Shown in pieces: positions 19,380 to 28,437 of a stretch of 64,000 bases of DNA; the first letter of the stretch is position 1, and each line of letters starts with the position of its first letter. The notes under the pieces are model-generated. The model was not told where the DNA came from. It worked only from the letters and a program-made list of their open reading frames with translations, and searched no databases. The position numbers were made by a program, and so were the translations under genes. This stretch comes from Actinoplanes subtropicus. Its GTDB lineage: Bacteria > Actinomycetota > Actinomycetes > Mycobacteriales > Micromonosporaceae. The stretch covers positions 124,001-188,000 of the forward strand of contig NZ_JOJL01000011.1 of NCBI RefSeq assembly GCF_000721705.1, written 5' to 3'.

Positions 19380-20267
19380 TCACGGTGCAAGAAATGCGCG
19401 CCGGAGCGCCGCCGGCGTGGTACGCAGGTGTGCCCGCAACACCCGGGTCAGGTGCTCCTGGTGCGAGAACCCGCACCGAGCCGCCACCTCGACGATCGGC
19501 AACGGGCTGTGCCGCAGCAACCGGCACGCCTCGTCCACCCGCAGCTGGATCAGGAACTGATGCGGCGACTGCCCCGTGCGCGCCTTGAACTGCCGCCCGA
19601 ACTGGCTCACGCTCAGCCCCGCCGCCGCGGCCAGATCGCGCAGCGGCAGCGGCTCGGCCAGCCGCGCCTCGATCAGCTCCCGCACGGCGGTCAGTTGCCG
19701 GTCGGTCAGCCCGCTGCGGGTTCCGGAAAGAGCAAGCGCGGGCACCGGGCGCACGCTGTGCCGCCGGGCCAGCTGCGCGGCCAGGGCCTGACCGAGATGA
19801 TCCACGTACGTGCGGGCGGACGGCTCCCAGCCGCGCAGCACCCCGTCCAGGGTCAGCATCAGCTGCTCGACCAGCGGATCGAGGGCGCCCAGCTCCTCGG
19901 CCAGTTCCACCGGCGCGCCGTCGTGCGCCTCGCGCAGCGCGTCGTCGGTGAGATAGGCGTGCACGGTGTCCAGCGGCCCGCCCAGCTCGACGGTCAGGTC
20001 CTTGCCGGCCGGGTGCACGAACAGCCCGCCGGGCGGGACCACCCGCGACCGGGTCAGGCCGAGGTGCCCGCGGCGGACGGTGACCGGGCCGTCGAGGTGC
20101 AGGATCACCAGGTGGCTGGCGGCGCCCCCGAAGGACGCCTGGTAGGCCCGCTCGCTCTGGGTGGATACGTAGAGGCGCTCCCAGCCGAGCCCGCGGCTGG
20201 TCCGCTCGGGCCGCACCCATGGCTGCCGGAGGATGCCATTGGTGTCGGCGACCGTCAGCTCCGCCAT
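19380..20267 (-). CDS. AraC-family transcriptional regulator
   Basis: 295 residues from ATG 20267 (an upstream TTG at 20303 is possible). The C-terminal double HTH is typical: LRDLAAAAGLSVSQFGRQFKARTGQSPHQFL and PIVEVAARCGFSHQEHLTRVLRA. The N terminus is a cupin-like effector domain. It lies immediately upstream of the TfdB-like hydroxylase on the same strand, so it probably controls that gene. Its start faces the ten 8-bp repeats and the divergent SARP gene. Confidence 0.88.
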   Translation of the reverse strand: MAELTVADTNGILRQPWVRPERTSRGLGWERLYVSTQSERAYQASFGGAASHLVILHLDGPVTVRRGHLGLTRSRVVPPGGLFVHPAGKDLTVELGGPLDTVHAYLTDDALREAHDGAPVELAEELGALDPLVEQLMLTLDGVLRGWEPSARTYVDHLGQALAAQLARRHSVRPVPALALSGTRSGLTDRQLTAVRELIEARLAEPLPLRDLAAAAGLSVSQFGRQFKARTGQSPHQFLIQLRVDEACRLLRHSPLPIVEVAARCGFSHQEHLTRVLRAHLRTTPAALRRAFLAP

Positions 20268-20321
20268 CGCCACGTCATATCCCCGGACCGGCCGCGCGGT
20301 CAAGGGCCAGCCGACGATCTC

Positions 20322-20401
20322 GATGCGGCGATGCGGCGATGCGGCGATGCGGCGATGCGGCGATGCGGCGATGCGGCGATGCGGCGATGCGGCGATGCGG
20401 C
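20322..20401. repeat. Ten tandem 8-bp repeats (GATGCGGC)
   Basis: Ten uninterrupted identical copies of GATGCGGC fill 80 bp between the divergent araC-type start (20267) and the SARP start (20462). The unit is not a multiple of three and the tract is not in a convincing coding frame. It sits where promoters of both genes should lie, so copy-number change by slippage would alter promoter spacing. Confidence 0.97.
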
Positions 20402-20461
20402 GCGATGCCGCGTGATGCCGCCGGACACGCCGGGATTGCCGCCCGTGGCAAAATCTGCGGC

Positions 20462-23400
20462 GTGCGGATCGGGATGCTGGGCTCGTTCGAGGTACGTACG
20501 GACGACGGCGGCCTCGCCGATGTGCCGGGCGCCCGCCTGCGCGCGCTGCTGATCGCGCTCGCCCTCGAGCCCGGCCGGGTCGTCGGCAAGGCGACCCTGG
20601 TCGACTGGATCTGGGGCGAGCAGCCGCCGGCCGACGCCGCCAACGCGCTGCACCGGCTGGTGTCCCGGCTGCGCAAGGCCCTGCCGGCCGGCTCGATCGA
20701 GGGCCACACCGACGGCTACCGGCTGGCCGTCCCGCCGGAGGCGGTCGACGCCGTCCGGTTCGAGCGCCTGGTCGCCGCCGGCCGGCCGGGGGAGGCCCTC
20801 GGGCTGTGGCGCGGCCCGGCCCTGCAGGATGTCGGCCTCACCGACAGCGCCGCCTTCGACGCGGCCGTCACCCGGCTTGAGGAGCTGCGGCTGAGCGCCC
20901 AGGAGCAGTGGTACGACGCGGAGGCCCGGCTCGGCCGCGGCGCGGAGCTGGTCACCGAGCTGTCCGCGCTGGTGGCGGCGCATCCGCTGCGCGAACGGCT
21001 GACCGTCGCCCTGATGCGGGCGCTGGCCGCCGCCGGTCGGCAGGCCGAGGCGTTGCTGGCGTACGAGCGCACCCGCGAGGCCCTCGCCGACGCGCTCGGC
21101 GCCGACCCGTCGCCGGAGCTCTCCGCCCTGCACGTCGCTCTGCTGCGCGGCGAGGGCGGCCCGCGCAAGGAGGAACGGGCCACCAACCTGCGGGCCGAGC
21201 TGACCAGCTACGTCGGCAAGGAGGCGGACGTCGGCGCGGTCCGCGACCTGATCGGCGGGCACCGGCTGACCACGCTGACCGGGCCGGGCGGCACCGGCAA
21301 GACCCGGCTGGCCACCGAGGCCGGGCGGACCCTCGTAGGCGACGTGCCGGACGGGGTGTGGCTGGTGGAGCTGGCCCCCACGGGGCCCGGATTCTCCGCG
21401 CCGTCCGGAGGACCAGGCGCCGGCGGCGGCAGAGACTCCGACGTGGCGCTGGCGACGCTCGGCGCGCTGCGGCTGCGCGACTCGCTGCTCGGCGAGGCGC
21501 CGGACGCCGAGCCGATCGACCGGGTGATCGCCGCCCTCCGCGACCGGGAGGCGCTGCTCATCCTGGACAACTGCGAGCATGTGATCGAGGCGGCGGCCGC
21601 CTTCGCGCACCGCGTGCTCGGCGAGTGCCGGCGGCTGCGGATCCTGGCCACCAGCCGGGAGCCGCTCGGTATCACCGGCGAGGCCCTGTGGCCGGTCGTC
21701 CCGCTGGTCCTGCCCGATCCGGCCGCCGACCCGATCAAGATCGAGGCGGCGCCGGCCGTCCGGCTGCTGATCGACCGGGCCTCGGCCGTACGCCCGGATC
21801 TCGTCACCGACGCGGCCGCGCTCGCCACCATGGCCCGCATCTGCCGGGCCCTGGACGGGATGCCCCTCGCCATCGAACTGGCCGCCGCCCGGCTGCGCAC
21901 GATGACCCTGGACCAGCTGGCCAACCGGCTCGACGACCGGTTCCGCCTGCTCACCGGCGGCAGCCGGACCGCGCTGCCCCGGCACCGCACGCTGCGCGCG
22001 GTGATCGACTGGAGCTGGGGGCTGATCACCGACGCCGAGCGGACCGTGCTGCGCCGGCTCTCCATCTTCTCCGGCGGCGCGAGCCTGGAGGCCGCCGAGC
22101 GGGTCTGCGGCGGGGACGACTCCGCGGAGGTGCTGGACCTGCTCACCGCGCTGACCGAGAAATCCCTGGTGGTCGCCGTGGGCGAGCGCTATCGCATGCT
22201 CGGCACCATCAAGGAGTACGCCCAGCAGCGCCTCGCCGAGGCCGGGGAGACCGAGCACGCCCGCCGGGCCCACCTCGCCTACTTCACCGAGCTGGCCGCG
22301 ACCGCCGAGCCGCACCTGCGCCGGGCCGAGCAGCTGGAGTGGCTCGCCGTGCTGGAGGCCGAGCACGACAACATCGCCGCCGCCATGCGTGGCGCCCTCG
22401 CGGCCGGCGAGGCGGGCGCGGCGATGCGCCTGGCGGCCGAGGCCGGCTGGTACTGGTGGCTCGGCGGGCACAAGACCGAGGGCAACGAGCTCATCATGGC
22501 CGCCGCTGCCCTCCCCGGTGCGGTCGCCGACGAGACCCGGGCCGTGGTCTACGCCTTCGTCACCATGTTCCTCACCTCCGGGCATGCCGACCAGTACAGG
22601 GCGCAGGAGTGGATCCATCGGGCGTACGAGCTCGGCCGGCGGATCGAGGGCGCCCATCCGGCGGTCCGGTTCATCGCCGCGCTGGAACGCATGCTGCGCG
22701 CGCCGGCCGAGGCACTGAGCGCGTACGAGCCGCTGCTCACCGACGACGACCCGTGGGCCCGCGCGCTCGCCCGGCTGCAGATGGGCAAGATGCGGGTGAT
22801 CACCGGACAGGGCGGCGCCGGGACGGACGCCTTCCTGGAGGCGGCCCTGGCCGAGTTCGGCGCGCTCGGCGAACGGTGGGGGATCTCCTTCGCGCTGACC
22901 GAGCTGGCCGGCCGCCTGGCCACCCGGGGCGAGTTCGGCGCCGCGTGCGCGCGCCTGGACCGGGCCTGCGCCGTGGTCACCGAGGTCGGCGCGATCGAGG
23001 ACGTGGTGCCGATCCGCTCGCGGCAGGCGCAGCTGTACTGGCTGGCCGGGGACGGGCCGGCGAGCGTGGCTGCGATGGCGCAGGCCCAGCGGTACGCCGA
23101 GCGGGTCGCCTGGCCGGCCTCGCTGGCCGAGCTGGCCCTGGCGAAGGCGGAGCTCGCCCGGTGGCGGGGCGAGGCCGGCGAGGCTCGCCGGCAGGTCACC
23201 GCCGCCGCCGCGATGCTGGGGGAGGAGGCGAACTCCCGCGCCCTGCTGGAGGACCTGCTCGGCTACCTCACCGAGGACCTGGACGAGTCCCGCCGGCACC
23301 GGGCCGCCGCCTTCCGGGCGGCGACCGAGGCCGGGCACGCGCCGACCGTCGCCCGGGCGCTCGTCGGGGTGGCCGACCTGGCTCTGCGGTCGGCCGACTT

Positions 23401-23587
23401 CGCGCAGGCGGCGCGCTTGATCGCGGCGGCCCGCGGCGTACGCGGCCTGCGGGATCTCGCTCTTCCGGACGAGGACCGGATCGATCGCGAAACGCGCGAC
23501 CGCCTCGGCGCCGGATACGCCGAGGCAGTCGCGGAGGGGGAGCGGACCGGCTGGGATCAGCTGGCCGGGGTCACGCTCGCTTCTTGA
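20462..23587 (+). CDS. SARP/AfsR-type transcriptional regulator 2
   Basis: About 1041 residues from GTG 20462 (RIGMLGSFEVRTDDG), where the conserved winged-helix begins; the open frame upstream is only the 8-bp repeat tract. Winged helix about 1-85, BTAD to about 230, NB-ARC ATPase with GPGGTGKTRLATEAG, LLILDNCEHVIE and LATSREPLG, then helical repeats. It ends convergently with the DrrB-like permease with a 17-bp overlap, the same layout as SARP 3 at 52.5 kb. It is a likely controller of the linked exporter. Confidence 0.9.
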   Translation: MRIGMLGSFEVRTDDGGLADVPGARLRALLIALALEPGRVVGKATLVDWIWGEQPPADAANALHRLVSRLRKALPAGSIEGHTDGYRLAVPPEAVDAVRFERLVAAGRPGEALGLWRGPALQDVGLTDSAAFDAAVTRLEELRLSAQEQWYDAEARLGRGAELVTELSALVAAHPLRERLTVALMRALAAAGRQAEALLAYERTREALADALGADPSPELSALHVALLRGEGGPRKEERATNLRAELTSYVGKEADVGAVRDLIGGHRLTTLTGPGGTGKTRLATEAGRTLVGDVPDGVWLVELAPTGPGFSAPSGGPGAGGGRDSDVALATLGALRLRDSLLGEAPDAEPIDRVIAALRDREALLILDNCEHVIEAAAAFAHRVLGECRRLRILATSREPLGITGEALWPVVPLVLPDPAADPIKIEAAPAVRLLIDRASAVRPDLVTDAAALATMARICRALDGMPLAIELAAARLRTMTLDQLANRLDDRFRLLTGGSRTALPRHRTLRAVIDWSWGLITDAERTVLRRLSIFSGGASLEAAERVCGGDDSAEVLDLLTALTEKSLVVAVGERYRMLGTIKEYAQQRLAEAGETEHARRAHLAYFTELAATAEPHLRRAEQLEWLAVLEAEHDNIAAAMRGALAAGEAGAAMRLAAEAGWYWWLGGHKTEGNELIMAAAALPGAVADETRAVVYAFVTMFLTSGHADQYRAQEWIHRAYELGRRIEGAHPAVRFIAALERMLRAPAEALSAYEPLLTDDDPWARALARLQMGKMRVITGQGGAGTDAFLEAALAEFGALGERWGISFALTELAGRLATRGEFGAACARLDRACAVVTEVGAIEDVVPIRSRQAQLYWLAGDGPASVAAMAQAQRYAERVAWPASLAELALAKAELARWRGEAGEARRQVTAAAAMLGEEANSRALLEDLLGYLTEDLDESRRHRAAAFRAATEAGHAPTVARALVGVADLALRSADFAQAARLIAAARGVRGLRDLALPDEDRIDRETRDRLGAGYAEAVAEGERTGWDQLAGVTLAS

Positions 23588-24332
23588 AGGTGGCGATCGC
23601 CCACAGGTAGCCGACCACGCCGATCCCTACGCACCAGGCGATCGCGGCGATCGCGTCGCCGGCGTGCACCGAGCCGGTCAGCAGCCCGCGGAAGGTCTCG
23701 ATGATCGGGGTGAACGGCTGGTACTCGGCGAACTGCTTGGCGCCCGGGCCCATCTTGCCGGCCGGCACGATCGCGGTGCTCAGGAACGGCAGCATGATCA
23801 GCGGTACGGTGGCCAGGCCGGCCGTCTCCACGCTCTTGGCCGACAGGCCCAGCGCCACGGTGAACCAGCCGATCGAGAAGCCCACGAGCACCACCATCCC
23901 GGCCACGCCGAGCCAGTCCAGCGGGCTCGCCGACGGGCGGAAGCCGAGCGCGAACGCGGTGCCGGCGATGGCCGCCACGGCGATCACGTTGTTCAGCAGG
24001 CTGGCGATGACCTGGCCGGTCAGCACCGCGCCCCGGGAGACGTCCATGACCTTGAACCGGTTGATGATGCCCTTGGTCATGTCCGAGTTCACCGCGGTGG
24101 CGGTCGACCCGAGCCCGTAGCAGATGGCGAGGACGATCATGCCGGGCGTCGCGTAGTCCACGTACTTGACGCCGACGCTGAACGCGTCACCCAGCAGGTA
24201 CACGAACATCAGCATGATCACGACCGGGAAGAGCACCGCGTTGAAGACGGCGGTCGGGTTCCGGAGGGTGTGCTTGAAGTTGCGGCGCAGCATGATCGCC
24301 GAGTCGCCGAGCGGGGATGCGATCGTGCTCAT
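23571..24332 (-). CDS. ABC-2 exporter permease, DrrB-like
   Basis: 253 residues with six hydrophobic helices, including ABC-2 signature regions (LRNPTAVFNAVLFPVVIMLMF; TKGIINRFKVMDVSRGAVLTGQ; YQPFTPIIETFRGLLTG). Start ATG 24332 overlaps the ATPase stop (ATGA). With the ATPase it forms a daunorubicin-resistance-type exporter of hydrophobic compounds. It is related to the permease at 55821-56648. Confidence 0.88.
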   Translation of the reverse strand: MSTIASPLGDSAIMLRRNFKHTLRNPTAVFNAVLFPVVIMLMFVYLLGDAFSVGVKYVDYATPGMIVLAICYGLGSTATAVNSDMTKGIINRFKVMDVSRGAVLTGQVIASLLNNVIAVAAIAGTAFALGFRPSASPLDWLGVAGMVVLVGFSIGWFTVALGLSAKSVETAGLATVPLIMLPFLSTAIVPAGKMGPGAKQFAEYQPFTPIIETFRGLLTGSVHAGDAIAAIAWCVGIGVVGYLWAIATFKKRA

Positions 24333-25264
24333 TTGGCGGAGACCTCCGTGTCGTGTCCGGTGAGGGCGAGGAAGACGTCGTCGAGGTCCGGCGTGTGCAC
24401 GGAGAGTTCCTCGGCGTCGAGCGAGTACTCGGCGAGGCGGTCCAGCAGCGAGCGCAGCGACCTGGTGCCGCCGTCGCTCGCCACCCGCAGGGTGAGCGCC
24501 TCGTCGTCGCGGGCGGCGCCGGTCAGCACCCGGGCGGCGGCGTCGAGGGTGGCCGGGTCGGCGAAGCGCAGCCGCACGTGGCTGCCCGGGATCTGCCGCT
24601 TGAGCTCGGCCGCGGTGCCCTGCGCGACCAGGCGGCCCCGGTCCAGCACGGCGATCCGGTCGGCCAGCTGGTCGGCCTCCTCGAGGTACTGGGTGGTGAG
24701 GAAGACGGTGACCCCGCCGGCCACCAGCTCCCGGATGATGCCCCACATGGTGCGCCGGCTGCGCGGGTCGAGGCCGGTGGTCGGCTCGTCCAGGAAGATG
24801 ATCCGCGGGTCGCCGACCAGGGTCATCGCCAGGTCCAGCTTGCGCCGCATGCCGCCGGAGTAGGTCGAGGTCAGCTTGCCGGCCGACTCGGTCAGCTCGA
24901 ACCGCGCCAGCAGCTCGCCGATCAGCCGGGCGGCGCCGGGGCCGGCCCGGTGCAGGTCGGCCATCAGCCGCAGGTTCTCCTCGCCGGTCAGCAGCTCGTC
25001 GACGGCGGCGAACTGGCCGGTGACGCCGATCGCGGCGCGCACCGCCTTCGCCTCGGCGGCGGCGTCGTGGCCGGCGACCCGCACCGAGCCGCCGTCCGCC
25101 TGGATCAGCGTGGTCAGCACGTTCACCGTGGTGGTCTTGCCCGCGCCGTTCGGGCCGAGCAGGGAGAAGATCGTGCCGGTGGGCACCTCGAGATCGATGC
25201 CGTCGAGAACCGTCTTGTCCCCGAAGGCCTTGCGCAACTGCGAAACCTCAATCGCTGAACTCAT
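24329..25264 (-). CDS. ABC exporter ATPase, DrrA-like
   Basis: About 311 residues from ATG 25264. Walker A GPNGAGKTTTVNVL, the DrrA-typical VTGQFAAVDELLTGEENL Q-loop, signature TYSGGMRRKLDLAM, Walker B RIIFLDEPTTGLDP, and a C-terminal extension ending in DLDDVFLALTGHD. It energises the adjacent permease for drug or metabolite export. The start lies inside the 3' end of the GH32 gene on the same strand (17-bp overlap), so expression may be partly coupled to the fructan operon. Confidence 0.9.
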   Translation of the reverse strand: MSSAIEVSQLRKAFGDKTVLDGIDLEVPTGTIFSLLGPNGAGKTTTVNVLTTLIQADGGSVRVAGHDAAAEAKAVRAAIGVTGQFAAVDELLTGEENLRLMADLHRAGPGAARLIGELLARFELTESAGKLTSTYSGGMRRKLDLAMTLVGDPRIIFLDEPTTGLDPRSRRTMWGIIRELVAGGVTVFLTTQYLEEADQLADRIAVLDRGRLVAQGTAAELKRQIPGSHVRLRFADPATLDAAARVLTGAARDDEALTLRVASDGGTRSLRSLLDRLAEYSLDAEELSVHTPDLDDVFLALTGHDTEVSAK

Positions 25265-26642
25265 GGGTGCAACGATCGGCGGCGGCCCTGTCACCGCTCT
25301 GACACGCCTCTGACACGACGGGGCCGCGGAGCTCCCAGGCCTCGGCGGTGACGTGTCCCGGGCCGGTGGCGCTCAGCCGCCAGGGCGCCCGGCCGGTCGG
25401 GTAGAAGCGCAGCGTGAGTACCCGGCCGGAGGACAGGTAGACCTCGGCGATCGAGCCGTCCACGATGATCCGCAGATCGTCGGCGGACGGGCAGGGCAGG
25501 GCATAGCTGCCCCGGGCGGCCCGGGGGTCGCGGGAGGCGTGGTCACGGTCGACGAGCAGCCGGCCGGACGCCGCGTCCCACCGGATGTCCAGGTGCTCGG
25601 TGCCGTCCGGCGACGTGTCGAGCCGCAAGCCGGCGCCGGCGGTCAGGGTGGCGGTGAGGTCGAAGGCGGGGCCGACCTCGCCCAGGTCGCCCGCCGGGCC
25701 GGTGCGGTGCACGATCCGCCTCGCGCGCAGGGCGAGCAGCTCGCGGGCTGGGCGCTGGTGGACGGCGCCGTCCGCGGTGAGGGTCACCTCGCGGGGCACG
25801 GTGAGGGCGCCCGCCCAGCCGGCCTCGTGCACCCAGTCGCCGCTTCGGGCCTCCGGGGTCCAGCCCCAGAGCAGCCAGCGGCCGTCCGGGGCGGGCAGCA
25901 GGGCCGGTGCGTAGAAGTCGGGCCCGTGGTCGAGCGGCACCGGCTCGGCGCCGGCCAGCCGCCCGTCCCGCTCGCGGCCGGGGTAGGCGACCACGTTCTG
26001 CGGTCCCCGCTCGGGATGCCACTGGCTGACGATCAGCAGGCCGCGGTCGCCGAAGGTCGCGTACTGCGGGCACTCCCAGCCGGTCGGGCCGGTGTGCAGC
26101 GGCCCGCGCGGGGCCCAGGAGCGCAGGTCGGGCGACTCGTAGAGGAACGCCGCGCCGCGCCCGTCGGCCAGGGCCGAGCCGACCAGCATCCGCCAGCGGC
26201 CGCCCTGCCGCCAGACGTACGGGTCGCGGAACATCGTGGTGCCCGCCGGTGGCTGGGCGAGCAGCGGCAGCGGCCGCTTGGCCCAGGTGTGCCCGCCGTC
26301 GCGGGACTCGGCCGTGGTGACCGGCTGCCACCAGCGGTCGTCGCGCCGGGCCGAGTAGAAGGCGAGGATCCGGCCGTCGTCGGAGATCGCGTTGCCGGAC
26401 CAGCAGCCGTCCGCGTCGTCGCCGCCGGGCGTCGGCGCCAGCGCGACCGGCAGCAGCTCCCAGCGGACCAGGTCCCGGCTGCGGAAGTGGCCCCAATGGA
26501 CGTCCCGGTGCTCGGGGCCGTTCGGGTTGTACTGGAAGAACACGTGGTAGAAGCCGTCGTGGAAGACCAGGCCGTTGGGGTCGTTGACCCAGTTCCGGGG
26601 CGGTCGCAGGTGGACGGCGGGCAGGTGCGGATCGGTGGACAA
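25248..26642 (-). CDS. Cytosolic GH32 beta-fructosidase
   Basis: About 464 residues. GH32 enzymes hydrolyse sucrose or fructo-oligosaccharides. The nucleophile D21 sits in NWVNDPNG, the transition-state stabiliser in MFRDPYVW, and the acid/base Glu in WECPQYA. No signal peptide is present, so it acts on imported sugar. TTG 26642 has AAAGG seven bases upstream; GTG 26657 is an alternative. It is the last gene of the ABC import operon, and its final codons overlap the drrA-like start. Confidence 0.88.
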   Translation of the reverse strand: MSTDPHLPAVHLRPPRNWVNDPNGLVFHDGFYHVFFQYNPNGPEHRDVHWGHFRSRDLVRWELLPVALAPTPGGDDADGCWSGNAISDDGRILAFYSARRDDRWWQPVTTAESRDGGHTWAKRPLPLLAQPPAGTTMFRDPYVWRQGGRWRMLVGSALADGRGAAFLYESPDLRSWAPRGPLHTGPTGWECPQYATFGDRGLLIVSQWHPERGPQNVVAYPGRERDGRLAGAEPVPLDHGPDFYAPALLPAPDGRWLLWGWTPEARSGDWVHEAGWAGALTVPREVTLTADGAVHQRPARELLALRARRIVHRTGPAGDLGEVGPAFDLTATLTAGAGLRLDTSPDGTEHLDIRWDAASGRLLVDRDHASRDPRAARGSYALPCPSADDLRIIVDGSIAEVYLSSGRVLTLRFYPTGRAPWRLSATGPGHVTAEAWELRGPVVSEACQSGDRAAADRCTHEFSD

Positions 26643-26671
26643 GCGGGGGCCTTTCACAAAGATGGAGGGGC

Positions 26672-27490
26672 TCAGCGGAAGGAGCCGGCCACGATGCCCT
26701 CGACGAAGTACCGCTGGGCGGCGGCGAAGATGAGCACACTGGGGATCAGCGCGATGACCACGCCGGCCAGGACGATCGAGACGCTGCCGGTGCCGAAGTA
26801 GCCCCGCAGCGACACCAGGCCGAGCGGCAGGGTGAACTTGGAGCTGGTCTGCAGGAAGATCAACGGCCGGAAGAACTCGTTCCAGTACGCGGCGTAGGTC
26901 AGCACCGCGAGCGTCGCCATCGGCGCGAACGCCATCCGGGCGTAGATCCGGGAGAACACCTGCCAGTGGCTGGCGCCGTCGACCCGCGCGGCCTCGCCGA
27001 GCTCGCGCGGCATCTGCAGGAAGTACTGCCGCATCAGGAAGGTGCCGAACGCGCCGGCCACCGCGGGCAGCACGAGCGACAGCCGGCTGTCGGTCAGGCC
27101 GAAGTACCTGATCAGCAGGAACACCGGGATGATGGTGGTCTGCAGCGGCACCATCATGGTGGCCAGGATGATCGCGAAGAGCGCCTTCTGCCCGCGGAAG
27201 CGCACCATCGCGAAGGCGTAGCCGCTCATCGTCGAGGTGATCAGCTGGCCGGCCACGATGAGCCCGGTGACCACGACGCTGTTCCCGATGAAGGTCGCCA
27301 GCGGCACCTTCTCGAAGGCGTCCCGGTAGTTGGACCACACCGGGTGGGTGGGTATCCAGTGCGGCGGCAGGTCGAACGAGCTCGCCGGGGTGCGCAGCGA
27401 GGTGCTGACGGCCCAGGCGATCGGGGCCACGACCAGCAGCGCGGCGACGGTCAGGACGAGCACGGAGAGCGCGGCTCGGATGCGGCTCAC
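26672..27490 (-). CDS. Sugar ABC permease, MalG-type
   Basis: 272 residues from GTG 27490, which overlaps the previous stop (GTGA). Six helices and the EAA loop EAARVDGASHWQVFSRIYARM are characteristic of CUT1 inner-membrane subunits. The pair of permeases imports fructo-oligosaccharides delivered by the lipoprotein, judged from the flanking GH32 genes. No ATPase gene lies in the operon, so a shared MsiK-type ATPase elsewhere is likely. Confidence 0.9.
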   Translation of the reverse strand: MSRIRAALSVLVLTVAALLVVAPIAWAVSTSLRTPASSFDLPPHWIPTHPVWSNYRDAFEKVPLATFIGNSVVVTGLIVAGQLITSTMSGYAFAMVRFRGQKALFAIILATMMVPLQTTIIPVFLLIRYFGLTDSRLSLVLPAVAGAFGTFLMRQYFLQMPRELGEAARVDGASHWQVFSRIYARMAFAPMATLAVLTYAAYWNEFFRPLIFLQTSSKFTLPLGLVSLRGYFGTGSVSIVLAGVVIALIPSVLIFAAAQRYFVEGIVAGSFR

Positions 27491-28437
27491 GAGTAGAACA
27501 CCCACTTCCGGCTCACCGTGAACTGCACGGCGGTGATGAGCAGCAGGATCAGGAACAGCAGCACGGAGATCGCCGAGGCGTAGCCGAACTGGAGGTTCTG
27601 GAAGGCGGTCTGGTAGACGACCAGCACGGTGGTGTAGGTGGCGTCGCCGGGGCCGCCCTTGGTCATCACGTACGGCTGGTCGAACAGCTGCATCGCGTTG
27701 ATCAGGCCGACCACGCTCGCGAAGAGCACCGTCGGGCTGATCAGCGGGAGTTTGATCCGCCAGAACAGCCGGGTGGGGGTGGCCCCGTCCACCCGCGCCG
27801 CCTCCAGGATGTCCGGCGGCACGGCGCCGAGCGCGGCGACGAACAGGATGAACGTGAAGCCCAGCTGCTGCCACACGGCGACCAGCACGATCGTCGCGGT
27901 GGCGCCGCCGGTCGAGCTCAGCCACGGCACGGCCGGCAGGTGCAGCATCGTGAGGTAGTAGTTGATCACCCCGAAGTGCTGGTCGAACAGGTAGCTCATC
28001 ACGATCGAGATCGACGCGGCGGAGGCGAGCAGGGGCAGGAAGAACGCCGTACGGAAGATGGTCCGGGCGATCTTCGAGCGGCGCTGGGCGACGAGCAGCG
28101 CCAGGCCGAGGCCGAGGCCGACCTGCAGGGCCACGATGGCCACCGCCAGGCCGAGGGTCACCGCGAGCGACTTGGTGACCGTCTGGTCGTGCGCCAGCGT
28201 CCGGAAGTTGCGCAGGCCGACGAACTCGGGGCTGCTGATGACGTCCCACTTGAACAGCGCCAGGACGAACGAGGCGACGATCGGGCCGGCGGTGAAGACG
28301 AACACGGCGATCAGGGACAGCGAGGCCATCGCGTAGCCGAAGGCGGCCTCCCGGCGGGCGGCGCGCCGCCGGGAGGTGCCCGGGGTGGCCCGCGCGCCGC
28401 TGGTGTGCGGCGCGCGGACCGGGGTGACCGTGGACAT
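27487..28437 (-). CDS. Sugar ABC permease, MalF-type
   Basis: 316 residues. After a basic cytoplasmic start come six helices and the EAA loop EAARVDGATPTRLFWRIKLP. Its ATG overlaps the binding-protein stop by one base (TGATG), and its stop overlaps the next permease start. It is the partner of the MalG-type subunit in the fructan-sugar importer. Confidence 0.9.
   Translation of the reverse strand: MSTVTPVRAPHTSGARATPGTSRRRAARREAAFGYAMASLSLIAVFVFTAGPIVASFVLALFKWDVISSPEFVGLRNFRTLAHDQTVTKSLAVTLGLAVAIVALQVGLGLGLALLVAQRRSKIARTIFRTAFFLPLLASAASISIVMSYLFDQHFGVINYYLTMLHLPAVPWLSSTGGATATIVLVAVWQQLGFTFILFVAALGAVPPDILEAARVDGATPTRLFWRIKLPLISPTVLFASVVGLINAMQLFDQPYVMTKGGPGDATYTTVLVVYQTAFQNLQFGYASAISVLLFLILLLITAVQFTVSRKWVFYS

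Noticed and set aside
20322..20401. CRISPR array
   Set aside because: Units are 8 bp with no spacers; it is a simple tandem repeat.
17631..20552. A 973-codon open frame antisense to the TfdB-like and AraC genes
   Set aside because: Low-complexity Arg/Gly/Pro content typical of GC-rich antisense frames; no domain.
20300..23338. A 1012-codon frame antisense to SARP 2
   Set aside because: Shadow of the SARP frame, without recognisable motifs.
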